In this document: in pieces, positions 17,322 through 25,509 of the stretch
How the letters are laid out: each line of letters begins with the position of its first letter
Position numbering within the stretch: the stretch's first letter is position 1
Source of the DNA: an uncultured Desulfovibrio sp.
Lineage (GTDB): Bacteria > Desulfobacterota > Desulfovibrionia > Desulfovibrionales > Desulfovibrionaceae
Assembly: GCA_947176055.1 (NCBI GenBank)
Contig: CAMWPE010000003.1
Location: 1-30,251 of the forward strand
Direction: 5' to 3'
DNA: 30,251 bases
Notes under the pieces: generated by a model
Told to the model about the DNA's origin: nothing
What the model saw: only the letters and a program-made list of their open reading frames with translations
Databases searched by the model: none
Program-made: the position numbers and the translations under genes

Positions 17322-19073
17322 ATGCCCAGAATGACACCCAGCGAGGCTATGTGCGAAGTGCTTGTGGAAGAAGGCGTCAAACATGTGAGCGGTATTCTCG
17401 GATCCGCTTATATGGATCTGCTCGATTTGTTCCCCGCCGCCGGGATCGAATTTGTTTCCGTGCGCCATGAGCAGACGGCCGGTCACATGGAGGACGCCTA
17501 CGGACGCATGAGCGGAAAATGCGGCGTGGTTATCGGCCAGAACGGCCCCGGTATCACCAACTATGTCACCGCTGTCGCCACAGCCAATATGGCCCATACC
17601 CCGTTGATCGTAATTTCGCCTTCCGCCGGCTCGGCTTCCATAGGCTGGGACGGTTTCCAGGAATGCGACACATGGGATATCTTCAAACCTATCACCAAAC
17701 TCTCCCTGCGCGTGCCGCATCCCAGCCGCGCCGGCGACGTGCTCCGCACCGCTTTCCGCGCCGCTTACGCCATGCATGGCCCCGTGCTGGTGGATATTCC
17801 CCGCGATTATTTCTACGGCGAGATCAACGAAGAAATCCTGAAGCCCTCGCAGTATCGCGTAGCCCCCGGCGGTATCGGCAATCCCGAAACTTTTGAACGC
17901 GCCGTGCAGGTCCTCAAAGAGGCCAAAAAACCGGTCATCGTTTCAGGCCGCGGCGTGGTCGATTCCGGTTGCGTGGACACAGTGGCGAAACTCGCCCAGC
18001 TGATGGCTGCTCCGGTCGCCTGCTCCTATCTGCATAACGACGCTTTCCCGGCTGATAATCCCCTCTGGTGCGGTCCCATCGGTTATATGGGCTCGCACGC
18101 CGCCATGCGTCTCATGGAGGAAGCCGACGTAATCCTGGCCATAGGCAGCCGCCTGTCCTATTTCGGCACATTGCCGCAGGATGGCATCAATTACTTCCCG
18201 AAGACGGCGAAGATCGTCCAGATCGATATCAATCCCATGAATATCGCAAAGACGCATCCCGTCACCGTTGGCATCTGTGGCGACGCCAAAGCCTGCGCCG
18301 ACGAACTGTATCGCCAGTTGAGCGCCGCCGGTCTCAAGCGCGACGTTCAGGCTACGGAAAACAAGGTCAAGGAACAGCTGGCCGCGTGGCATAAGGAAAT
18401 CGACGCCATATCCAACGAGCCGACCCAAGAAGGCCGCATGCATCCGCGCAAGGCCCTGGAAGTGGTCGCCGACTTTATTTACAATTACGACGCCATAGCC
18501 ACCACCGATATCGGAAACACGTCCTCGACAGCCAATAGCTACCTGCGTTTCAAACATCCGAAACGCGATATAGCCACCCTGACCTTCGGAAACACCGGTT
18601 TTGCCTATCAGGCGGCCCTCGGCGCCCAGTACTACTGCAACGAAATGAAGATGGACAACCCGGTTGTTTCCATCGCCGGCGACGGAGCCTGGGGCATGAG
18701 CCTCTTCGAAGTGCCCACGGCCTGCCAGTTCAATCTGCCGGTTATCGCTACGGTTTACAATAACGGCGCCTGGTGCGCGGAAAAGAAAAACCAGATCGAC
18801 TTCTATAACAACCGTTTCGTCGGCGCCGACATCTGGTCGAAATCTTACGCGGACATCGCTCGCGCCATGGGAGCCGACGGCTATACGGTAAATACCCAGG
18901 CCGATCTGAAGGACGCGCTCGAAACCGCGCGCAAGAATCGCCGTCCGGCCGTCATCGAAGTCATGACCGACGGAACCCGGCTGGCGCCTCCTTTCCGCCG
19001 CGACGCCCTGGCCCTGCCCACGCGTTATCTGCCCAAGTACGAAAAGCTCGACAAGTCGCACTTCAACGATTAA
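17322..19073 (+). CDS. xsc: Sulfoacetaldehyde acetyltransferase
   Basis: Xsc is a thiamine diphosphate enzyme that converts sulfoacetaldehyde and phosphate to acetyl phosphate and sulfite. It desulfonates C2 intermediates derived from taurine, isethionate or sulfoacetate. The 583-residue length is typical. The ThDP-activating glutamate is Glu50 in RHEQTAGH. GQNGPGITN and the DIPRDYFYGEI block characteristic of Xsc follow. The cofactor motif is GDG (453-455) to NN (480-481), with NGAWCAEKKNQIDFYNNRFVG after it. These features separate it from acetolactate synthase, the nearest family. A strong AAGGAGAGG precedes ATG 17322, and a terminator follows. The products would supply ATP (through acetate kinase) and sulfite as electron acceptor; ackA, pta, tpa and dsr genes are not in view. 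Confidence 0.95.
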   Translation: MPRMTPSEAMCEVLVEEGVKHVSGILGSAYMDLLDLFPAAGIEFVSVRHEQTAGHMEDAYGRMSGKCGVVIGQNGPGITNYVTAVATANMAHTPLIVISPSAGSASIGWDGFQECDTWDIFKPITKLSLRVPHPSRAGDVLRTAFRAAYAMHGPVLVDIPRDYFYGEINEEILKPSQYRVAPGGIGNPETFERAVQVLKEAKKPVIVSGRGVVDSGCVDTVAKLAQLMAAPVACSYLHNDAFPADNPLWCGPIGYMGSHAAMRLMEEADVILAIGSRLSYFGTLPQDGINYFPKTAKIVQIDINPMNIAKTHPVTVGICGDAKACADELYRQLSAAGLKRDVQATENKVKEQLAAWHKEIDAISNEPTQEGRMHPRKALEVVADFIYNYDAIATTDIGNTSSTANSYLRFKHPKRDIATLTFGNTGFAYQAALGAQYYCNEMKMDNPVVSIAGDGAWGMSLFEVPTACQFNLPVIATVYNNGAWCAEKKNQIDFYNNRFVGADIWSKSYADIARAMGADGYTVNTQADLKDALETARKNRRPAVIEVMTDGTRLAPPFRRDALALPTRYLPKYEKLDKSHFND

Positions 19074-19100
19074 AAAAGCGATAGACATCCTGTAATCCGG

Positions 19101-19134
19101 CGGGCGGGATAATTCCCGCCCGTCTTTTATTTTT
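19101..19134 (+). terminator. Terminator after xsc
   Basis: CGGGCGGGA (19101-19109), loop TAAT, TCCCGCCCG (19114-19122), then TCTTTTATTTTT. The 9-bp stem is perfect. phnX starts about 75 nt beyond, so it needs either readthrough or its own promoter. Confidence 0.9.
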
Positions 19135-19207
19135 GCCAGACAGACGGCGCGTAGCGGGAAAACCGCTTTTCCGCGCGAGAGCGTCCGCCCAAACGAGGGA
19201 ACAAGTC

Positions 19208-20026
19208 ATGAGTGAAAATAACAGCCGGGGTATAAGAGGCGTAATTCTGGACTGGGCCGGCACAAGCGTTGATTGCGGTTGCCGCGGCCCCGCCGCCGTA
19301 TTCGCGCGAGCTTTCGAAGATTTCGGCGTGTCGCCTACGATAGAGGAAATTCGCGGACCCATGGGCATGGAAAAAAGGGAGCATGTCCGGACTATGCTGG
19401 CGACGCCGCGCCTGGCCGCGCTCTGGGAACAGCGCTGGGGCAAAAAGCCGGATGACAAAGATATTGACAATGTTTTTGGCAAAGTTCAGGCGCTAATGCC
19501 AGATGTTCTGGCGGACTACGCGAAACCTGTTCCGGGGTGCGTAGAGGCCATCGATTCCTTGCGGGCTAAAGGAATAAAAATAGGCTCGTGCACGGGCTAT
19601 AGAAAAGACATGATGTCGCGGCTTATCCCGGCCGCGCGCGAAGCGGGATTTTCTCCCGATTGCCTGGTAACGGCGGACGAAGTTCCCGAAGGTCGTCCGA
19701 TGCCCTGGATGTGCCAGCTCAATTGTATGCGTCTAAATCTTTTTCCGCCTGAAAGCATAGTCAAGGTTGGCGATACCATAGCCGATATTCAGGAAGGAGT
19801 AAGAGCGGGGCATTGGAGCGTTGGGGTTACGCGGACAAGCAACGCCCTGGGATATTCGGAAGAGGAACTGCAAAAGGAAGATCCGGAAGTTATCCGACGC
19901 AAGGAAGAAGCCCTGGCCAAAGAATTTCGGGGCGCCGGCGCTCATTATGTCATAGGCTCCATAGCGGATTTGCCGGAGCTTTGCGACGAAATTTCCCTCG
20001 CCATGACGAATGGACGCCGTCCGTGA
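19208..20026 (+). CDS. phnX: Phosphonoacetaldehyde hydrolase (phosphonatase)
   Basis: PhnX, a HAD-superfamily enzyme, hydrolyses phosphonoacetaldehyde to acetaldehyde and phosphate, after transamination of 2-aminoethylphosphonate by PhnW. The 272-residue protein has the family nucleophile motif DWAGT (Asp15-Thr19), in which Ala replaces the second HAD aspartate. The cap-domain Lys56 in GMEKREHV matches the Schiff-base lysine. GSCTGYRKDMM, GRPMPWMC and VGDTIADIQEG are also conserved. I chose ATG 19208 for GAGGGA seven nt upstream; the frame is open further upstream to 19133 but runs into the xsc terminator. It lies between xsc and cobT with no phnW in view. Confidence 0.92.
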   Translation: MSENNSRGIRGVILDWAGTSVDCGCRGPAAVFARAFEDFGVSPTIEEIRGPMGMEKREHVRTMLATPRLAALWEQRWGKKPDDKDIDNVFGKVQALMPDVLADYAKPVPGCVEAIDSLRAKGIKIGSCTGYRKDMMSRLIPAAREAGFSPDCLVTADEVPEGRPMPWMCQLNCMRLNLFPPESIVKVGDTIADIQEGVRAGHWSVGVTRTSNALGYSEEELQKEDPEVIRRKEEALAKEFRGAGAHYVIGSIADLPELCDEISLAMTNGRRP

Positions 20027-20181
20027 AACGATAGTGAAATTATTGATCGCGAGTTTTTTATATAGTCGCGTTGTAAATCGCGTCGGCGCGAAGCCCAGTT
20101 GGCCTTGACGCTGGTTCTCGGGAGTCTTCGCGGGCAAAAGTCGCGCGCGGTAAATTTGATCGTCGTCCGCGAGGGAGGACA

Positions 20182-21258
20182 ATGGACTATTTAAAACGAC
20201 TTTTCCCTGAAGCTAAATTTGAGCCGGTTGATGAGCGACTGCTGGTCGAGGCGCGAAAGCGTCTGGACAGCCTGACGAAGCCGGTCGGAAGCCTGGGCCG
20301 TCTGGAAGAAATCGCCTCCAGATTATACGCAATCGTCGGAGGGACCGCATGCCTCTCCGTTAGTCCCGCCATATTTTATACCGTAGCCGCGGATCACGGC
20401 GTAGCCTCCCAAAATGTGTCTCCCTATCCGCAAGAGGTGACGCGACAGATGGTCGAAAATTTCCTGGAGGGCGGCGCGGCCATAAATTGCCTGACCAGAG
20501 CTTTTGGACTGGCTCTCAGAATCGTGGACGCGGGGTGCGCGGGCAAGCCTTTTCCGGCTGATCCGGTTCTGATTTCACGCAGGCTGGGAGAGGGAACGGA
20601 CGATTTTAGCGTCGGTCCGGCGATGAGCGTCGAAACTTGCGAAATGGGCCTGAAAGCGGGATTCGAGATTGGCGCGAACGCGGCGGCTTTCGGCTACGAT
20701 TGCGTAGGCGTAGGCGAAATGGGCATCGCCAACACCACCGCGGCGACGGCCATTTACTGCGCGTTTCTGGACCTTGATCCAGAAAAGATCGCGGGTCCTG
20801 GCACGGGCGCCTCGCCCGAAATGGTTAAACGCAAGGCGCGAGTCGTCCGGAAGGCTCTGGGGGCGAACGCGGAGGCCGTCGCGTCGGGAAATCCCTTGCG
20901 GATACTCGCCGCTTTGGGCGGATTTGAAATTACGGAGATGGCCGGAATCATGCTAGCCTGCGCCGCGTTCCGGATACCCGTCATAGTGGACGGATTCATC
21001 AGCTCGGCGGCTTATGTCGCGGCTCGGGCCTTTTTTCCGGGCTTGAAGGACTACGCCTTTATTTCGCATAAATCGGCCGAACCGGGTCATATGGCGGTTA
21101 CGGAGGCGCTGGGAGTCCGTCCATTTCTTGATTTGGGCATGCGCCTGGGCGAGGGAGTTGGGGCCGCGTTGCTTTATCCCCTCTTGCGCGGAGCTTGCGT
21201 CATTTTTAATGAGATGGCGACGATGGATCAGGCGGGCGTTTCGGACAGATCCGGTTAA
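20182..21258 (+). CDS. cobT: Nicotinate-nucleotide-dimethylbenzimidazole phosphoribosyltransferase
   Basis: CobT activates the lower ligand base of cobalamin to alpha-ribazole 5'-phosphate using nicotinate mononucleotide. Its product feeds CobS, whose gene is at 3117-3986. The 358 residues are of family length. Motifs include LTKPVGSLGRLEEIA, AADHGVASQNVSPYP, VTRQMVENFLEGGAAIN, GEMGIANTTAATA, and the C-terminal LGMRLGEGVGAAL with the expected catalytic glutamate. GAGGGAGGAC precedes ATG 20182. A 155-nt AT-rich gap separates it from phnX, with TATAGT at 20061-20066 but no good -35. No cobalamin riboswitch is recognisable in that space. Confidence 0.96.
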   Translation: MDYLKRLFPEAKFEPVDERLLVEARKRLDSLTKPVGSLGRLEEIASRLYAIVGGTACLSVSPAIFYTVAADHGVASQNVSPYPQEVTRQMVENFLEGGAAINCLTRAFGLALRIVDAGCAGKPFPADPVLISRRLGEGTDDFSVGPAMSVETCEMGLKAGFEIGANAAAFGYDCVGVGEMGIANTTAATAIYCAFLDLDPEKIAGPGTGASPEMVKRKARVVRKALGANAEAVASGNPLRILAALGGFEITEMAGIMLACAAFRIPVIVDGFISSAAYVAARAFFPGLKDYAFISHKSAEPGHMAVTEALGVRPFLDLGMRLGEGVGAALLYPLLRGACVIFNEMATMDQAGVSDRSG

Positions 21259-21273
21259 ATATTTTACGGCTAA

Positions 21274-21310
21274 AACCCGGGGAGAGGCTGTCTCCCCGGG
21301 TTCTTTATTT
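21274..21310. terminator. Bidirectional terminator between cobT and aspA
   Basis: AACCCGGGGAGA (21274-21285) pairs with TCTCCCCGGGTT (21291-21302), a perfect 12-bp stem with loop GGCTG. T-rich sequence follows on both strands (CTTTATTT rightward, TTAGCC leftward). The convergent genes cobT and aspA both end here. Confidence 0.9.
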
Positions 21311-21313
21311 AAT

Positions 21314-22720
21314 TTATTTGCCGGCGGGGGAAAGCATATTCTCCGGGGAGAGGATTTTTTCGATCTGCTCCTTGTCCAGGAGGTTTTGCTCGACCGCTAT
21401 TTCCAGAACGCTTCTTCCGGTGTCCAGAGCTTCGCGGGCTATGGACGCCGCTTGTTCGTAACCGATATAAGGCAACAGCGCTGTGACTATGCCGATACTG
21501 CGCTCGACCATGCGGCGGCAGCGTTCTTCGTTGGCCGTGATGCCGGCGACGCATTTATCCTGCAAGGCGCGCAAGCCTTTGCCAAGGCGATTGATGCCAT
21601 TGAAAAGAGAGAAAGCCATGATCGGCTCCATGACATTGAGTTCCAGTTGCCCGGCTTCCGAAGCGATGGCGATTGTCACATCTTTGCCCATGATATCAAA
21701 GCAGATTTGATTGACCATTTCCGGAATCACCGGATTAACCTTTCCCGGCATGATGGACGACCCCGGTTGCATTTTCGGCAGATTTATCTCATTCAGCCCC
21801 GTCCGCGGGCCGGAGGAGAGCAGGCGGAGATCGTTGCAAATCTTGGAAACCTTTGTGGCTGTCCGCTTGAGCGCGCCGGAAATCTGCACATAACAACCGG
21901 TGTCCCAGGTGGCTTCGACCAGGTTGGGAGACGTTTCCACGGGAACTCCGCTTACGTCCCGCAATTCCTGAATCACTGTTTCCGTATAGCCTTGCGGCGA
22001 GCATATGCCCGTGCCAATGGCTGTGGCGCCCATGTTGATTTCCAGCGCGAGTTTGCGCGCTTCCTCGAGTCTGGCCACCTCCTCGCCCAGGGTATTTGCG
22101 TAAGCGGTAAATTCCATGCCCAGGGTCATCGGCACAGCGTCCTGCAACTGTGTCCTGCCCATTTTGACGACATTGGCGAACTCGGCGCCTTTCGCGGCCA
22201 GACCCGCCCGCAAATATTCCACTTCCTCGATAAGCTTGCCAATTTTGTTGTACAACGCCAGCCGCAGGGCGGAGGGATAGGCGTCGTTGGTCGATTGAGA
22301 GCAGTTCACATGATTGTTCGGATGGCAGTATTTATATTCGCCCTTCGCGTGACCCATTATTTCAAGGGCGCGATTGGCGATCACCTCGTTCGCGTTCATG
22401 TTTGTGGATGTGCCGGCTCCCCCTTGAATAGCGTCCACAGGAAATTGATCGAGCAATTCCCCGGCGATGATCTCGTCGCAAGCCTGGCAGATAGGCTCCG
22501 CGATGTCCCGGGGCAAAACGCCCAGTTTCGCGTTCGCCAGGGCGGCCGCTTTTTTTATCATTCCCAGGGATCTTATAAATTCCGGAAACGTGGAAATGGG
22601 CAATCCCGAAGCGTTAAAATTTTCCTTCGCGCGGCAGGTCTGGATGCCGTAATAGGTGTCGGCGGGTATTTCCAGCTCGCCAAGAAAATCATGTTCCTTT
22701 CTCTTTTTTTCATCCGGCAT
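21314..22720 (-). CDS. aspA: Aspartate ammonia-lyase
   Basis: AspA reversibly deaminates L-aspartate to fumarate and ammonia. The 468-residue protein belongs to the fumarase/aspartase superfamily and is read as aspartase rather than fumarase from QGGAGTSTNMNANEV, QSTNDAYPS, KMGRTQLQDAVPMTLG and GATAIGTGI. The catalytic signature GSSIMPGKVNP is at 320-330. CPNN-type differences such as YKYCHPNNHVNCSQ are minor. AAGGAGA precedes ATG 22720. The upstream gene on the same strand is a dicarboxylate/amino-acid symporter, which supports aspartate as substrate. A fumarase C role is the main alternative. Confidence 0.9.
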   Translation of the reverse strand: MPDEKKRKEHDFLGELEIPADTYYGIQTCRAKENFNASGLPISTFPEFIRSLGMIKKAAALANAKLGVLPRDIAEPICQACDEIIAGELLDQFPVDAIQGGAGTSTNMNANEVIANRALEIMGHAKGEYKYCHPNNHVNCSQSTNDAYPSALRLALYNKIGKLIEEVEYLRAGLAAKGAEFANVVKMGRTQLQDAVPMTLGMEFTAYANTLGEEVARLEEARKLALEINMGATAIGTGICSPQGYTETVIQELRDVSGVPVETSPNLVEATWDTGCYVQISGALKRTATKVSKICNDLRLLSSGPRTGLNEINLPKMQPGSSIMPGKVNPVIPEMVNQICFDIMGKDVTIAIASEAGQLELNVMEPIMAFSLFNGINRLGKGLRALQDKCVAGITANEERCRRMVERSIGIVTALLPYIGYEQAASIAREALDTGRSVLEIAVEQNLLDKEQIEKILSPENMLSPAGK

Positions 22721-22771
22721 CGCCGTCTCCTTTTATTCTTGGGGGGGTTTTTAAACGATACGAGAAGCCGT

Positions 22772-22818
22772 AAAAAGTCTCGCCGCGAACGCGGATAACA
22801 AAACGCGGCTCGCGGCGA
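22772..22818 (-). terminator. Intercistronic terminator or attenuator between symporter and aspA
   Basis: On the minus strand TCGCCGCGA and TCGCGGCGA (22810-22818 and 22780-22788) form a perfect 9-bp stem, extended by CGCG pairs (22804-22807 with 22790-22793). It is followed by GAC and TTTTT (22776-22772). It lies 3' of the symporter and about 50 nt before aspA, so it could reduce or regulate aspA transcription. Confidence 0.7.
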
Positions 22819-22840
22819 CGGAATCTGGTTATAAAAAACT

Positions 22841-24076
22841 TTACTCGTCGTCCATGGCGGCTCCCCGCGCCGGATCAAAGTCGTTCTCAAGTTTCGATAC
22901 GAAGATGGCCGCCGTGGCGTCGCCCATGACGTTGACTGTGGTGCGGGCCATGTCGAGAATCCGGTCCACGCCGGCTACGATAGCCACAGCCTCGAGAGGG
23001 ATTCCCACCTGCGTAAAGATCATGGTGATCATGATCATTCCAGATCCCGGCACGCCTATGGTGCCTATAGAGGCCAGCAGGGCCATTAGCAGGACGCTTA
23101 CCTGCGTGTTGAAAGGCATGGGGATACCGAAAATTTCAGCCGCGAAGATTGTTACCAGACCCATATAAATGGCGGTGCCGTCCATATTAATCGTGTTGCC
23201 CAGCGGAATGGCGAAACTGGACACGCTTCGCGAGGCGCCCATCCTTTCGACGCTGACGAGGCTCGAGGACAGGGCCGCCGCGCTGGAACAGGTGGAAAAG
23301 GCCGTCATTAATGGCTCGGAAAAGCCCTTGAGGAAGGTTTTAGGGCTAATGCCGCTATATTTGAGGCAGGGGAAGTAAAACAGGATTATCAGCAAGATCG
23401 AGCCGACGTACATCAATACAATGAGTTTCAGGAGCGGTACAAGAACAGCCAGACCCTGCGCGGCCACAGTGAATGCCATAAGGGCGAAAACGCCGATGGG
23501 CGCGTAAAGCATCACGATGCCCGTCATCTTGATCATGACTTCGGCCAGACCGTTGAAGAAGTCCGTAACCGCTTTGGCCTTTTCGCCGCACATGGACAAG
23601 GAAAAACCCATGGCGATGGCGAAAAAGATAATTTGCAACATGGCTCCCTTGGCCATGGAATCCATGGGATTTACAGGAACGATGTTCATCAGGACAGTAA
23701 CCAGACTGGGCGGTTCCACTTCCTTCGCCGCCGCGGCTCCCGTGTCAATGGTCAGCCCAAGGCCCGGATGGAAAATATCGGCCAACGCGAGACCAAAGGC
23801 GCAGGCGATGCCGGTGCCTATGAAAAAGAAGAGAAGCGTTTTAACAGCCACCCGACCCAGTCTGCTTATATCGCTTACGCTCGCGGCGCCCGCGACCAGA
23901 GTCGCGAAAACCAGCGGCACTACGAGCATGCGCACCAGATTGATGAAAAGCTGTCCGAAGGGACGGAACCATTGAGCGTCAAAACTTACATAAGGCGCGA
24001 TAAGGCCGGCGATTACGCCCAAAATCATGCCAATGCCCATTTGCGCGGGCAAGCCGAGTCCTTTATTTTTAGCCAT
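22841..24076 (-). CDS. Dicarboxylate/amino acid:cation symporter (DAACS, GltP/DctA type)
   Basis: This inner-membrane symporter imports glutamate/aspartate or C4-dicarboxylates with H+ or Na+. The 411 residues form about eight membrane helices plus two re-entrant loops. The serine-rich loop TCSSAAALSSS, the motif NTINMDGTAIYMG and the C-terminal GVDRILDMARTTVNVMGD are diagnostic for the family and include its substrate- and cation-binding residues. AGGGGGAAGA precedes ATG 24076. Position upstream of aspA favours aspartate uptake, though succinate, fumarate or malate cannot be excluded. Confidence 0.93.
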   Translation of the reverse strand: MAKNKGLGLPAQMGIGMILGVIAGLIAPYVSFDAQWFRPFGQLFINLVRMLVVPLVFATLVAGAASVSDISRLGRVAVKTLLFFFIGTGIACAFGLALADIFHPGLGLTIDTGAAAAKEVEPPSLVTVLMNIVPVNPMDSMAKGAMLQIIFFAIAMGFSLSMCGEKAKAVTDFFNGLAEVMIKMTGIVMLYAPIGVFALMAFTVAAQGLAVLVPLLKLIVLMYVGSILLIILFYFPCLKYSGISPKTFLKGFSEPLMTAFSTCSSAAALSSSLVSVERMGASRSVSSFAIPLGNTINMDGTAIYMGLVTIFAAEIFGIPMPFNTQVSVLLMALLASIGTIGVPGSGMIMITMIFTQVGIPLEAVAIVAGVDRILDMARTTVNVMGDATAAIFVSKLENDFDPARGAAMDDE

Positions 24077-24180
24077 TCTTCCCCCTGCGGGTACAAATTA
24101 ATGAGTAATATAGCACTTTTGATTAATTCGCGCGTTACGTCAATAAGGGGAATGAAAGATCCCCGCGCGGCGAGGCGGAG

Positions 24181-24209
24181 AAAAAGTAGCCCGAGCTCGT
24201 TAGCCGGGC
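24181..24209 (-). terminator. Terminator after the WYL regulator
   Basis: On the minus strand GCCCG-GCT, loop AACG, AGC-(T)-CGGGC (24209-24189) is followed by TAC and TTTTT (24185-24181). It has eight base pairs and a single bulge. It separates the regulator from the symporter gene. Confidence 0.65.
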
Positions 24210-24219
24210 AAACGCGCTC

Positions 24220-25182
24220 TTATTTTTCCGACGGATTGTAATCTTCGATGGAGACAAGCTCCGCGTGTTCGCCGAAACTCCTGACCCAGGCCTCCACCTC
24301 CGGTCGGCCGCGCGAGACCATTTCCAGTATCAGGCCGCCGTCCTCGTCCCTCATTTTTTTCTCAATTATCGACCAATGTCTTTCCTCGACGTAATCGGAC
24401 GCTTTGCCGGCGCGAAATTTTATCCGGAATTTTTGCGGTCCGTGCCAGGGCAGGCCAAACATATCCAGATTCTCGGCGGGAATCCGGAAATCGGTCGTAC
24501 GATCCGTCAGAGTCGCGGCCTGAATGCGATGAATAGCCAGACAGATGAGATGTTTTACTTTCGCGAAATCCTCCGTTAAGCCGGCGCCCAGAACATAAAG
24601 GGCGTTGTTCATGGCGACCAGTCTGCGGGGAGCCAGCCGATGCTCGCGGATTTGGCCTCCGGGAGCCTTGTAACGGACAAGACAAACTTTATTCTCGTCA
24701 ACTGCTTCGACCAGCTTTTCCAGGATGCCGAAAAAAGGGCTGTAATCGATCCAGCCTTTGGCGCAATAGGCGAATTGATTTTTCTGGATCTTCTCCCGCT
24801 CGGCGAATTCTTGATCCGCCATGAGCATGGAAAAATTGAAAAGGCTATGCTCGACGCGTTCCTTTACTTCCTCCGGAAGATAAGGCGCGGCCAGATCCCG
24901 GCAGATGGCCAGATATCGCAATTCCTCGAAATCCAGACCCAGACGGTTGCGGGAGACGCTTTTTATCTGATACCAGCGGCGACGCTTGTCGAGACCGGAA
25001 ACGAGGCACGCTCCGGCTACGCTCTCTATGTCGGCGATTAGCCGGATGATAGTCTGCGGCGAGCAGTTCAGCCATTCGGCCAGATCCCTCTGATAATGCC
25101 GGCGTCCGTCCAGCAGAAGCTTTTGATATAATTTCAGGGCCTTTTCGGCGGTGGTCGCGTCGGCGTCCAGTTTTGGTCGCAT
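24220..25182 (-). CDS. WYL-domain transcriptional regulator
   Basis: The 320-residue protein has an N-terminal helix-turn-helix (about 12-60: RDLAEWLNCSPQTIIRLIADIE) and a C-terminal WYL domain (about 150-235). The domain's name motif is degenerate: ALYVLG (194-199) stands where W-Y-L is usual, after the typical P-x2-L element APRRLVAMNN. A final domain (about 245-315) ends in the family style with ELVSIEDYNP. WYL proteins are ligand- or nucleic-acid-responsive regulators found in stress, defence and metabolic settings. The target here is unknown. It has its own promoter and terminator and sits upstream of the symporter and downstream of the hydrogenase genes. AAGAG precedes ATG 25182. Confidence 0.85.
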   Translation of the reverse strand: MRPKLDADATTAEKALKLYQKLLLDGRRHYQRDLAEWLNCSPQTIIRLIADIESVAGACLVSGLDKRRRWYQIKSVSRNRLGLDFEELRYLAICRDLAAPYLPEEVKERVEHSLFNFSMLMADQEFAEREKIQKNQFAYCAKGWIDYSPFFGILEKLVEAVDENKVCLVRYKAPGGQIREHRLAPRRLVAMNNALYVLGAGLTEDFAKVKHLICLAIHRIQAATLTDRTTDFRIPAENLDMFGLPWHGPQKFRIKFRAGKASDYVEERHWSIIEKKMRDEDGGLILEMVSRGRPEVEAWVRSFGEHAELVSIEDYNPSEK

Positions 25183-25314
25183 AGGTTGCTCTTTTGGAGA
25201 TTAAAGATTTACGGACAAAGGCGGCGTCCATGAGGAATGAGGAGGTCATACTCAACAAAAGTTAAGGGCGATATTATATCAGGCGATTTCCTTTAGACGG
25301 AATCTGGGCGCAAG

Positions 25315-25342
25315 ATTGTAATATTTTTTGATCAGGAGTCAA
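25315..25342 (-). promoter_or_regulatory. Promoter of the WYL regulator gene
   Basis: On the minus strand TTGACT (25342-25337), 16 nt, TACAAT (25320-25315). This is the best sigma-70 match in the window, with a leader of about 125 nt. Inside the leader is an odd-centred palindrome, GATATTATATC (25270-25280), which also contains a TATAAT on the minus strand and might be a second promoter or an operator. Confidence 0.6.
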
Positions 25343-25465
25343 AGAACAACAGATAAAGGACAGGGGGAAACTCGCGCGATTCGCCAGCGACCGGAAGCGT
25401 ACGGATAAAATAGACGGCGTGACGAATTCCGGAGAGCGAATCTCGCCCGGAAAGCGGGAGACGGT

Positions 25466-25490
25466 AAAAACCTGTCGCGCGGCGCGCGAC
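25466..25490 (-). terminator. Terminator of the hya operon
   Basis: On the minus strand GTCGCGC (25490-25484), loop GCC, GCGCGAC (25480-25474), then AGG and TTTTT (25470-25466). It is 20 nt beyond the hyaD stop. In the gap 25183-25509 this and the regulator's promoter region are the only signals seen; 25343-25465 shows nothing recognisable. Confidence 0.7.
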
Positions 25491-25509
25491 TGAATTGCGA
25501 CCGGCTCCT

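Noticed and set aside
17322..19073. Acetolactate synthase
   Set aside because: It shares the ThDP fold, but the DIPRDYFYGEI block and the NGAWCAEKKNQ...YNNRFVG stretch are those of Xsc.
20027..20181. Possible cobalamin riboswitch before cobT
   Set aside because: The gap is only 155 nt, too short for a full element, and no B12-box-like sequence was recognised.
21128..22798. 556-codon plus-strand open frame opposite aspA
   Set aside because: It is antisense to a clear aspartase. Long antisense frames are common here because of strong codon bias, and the sequence resembles no protein family.
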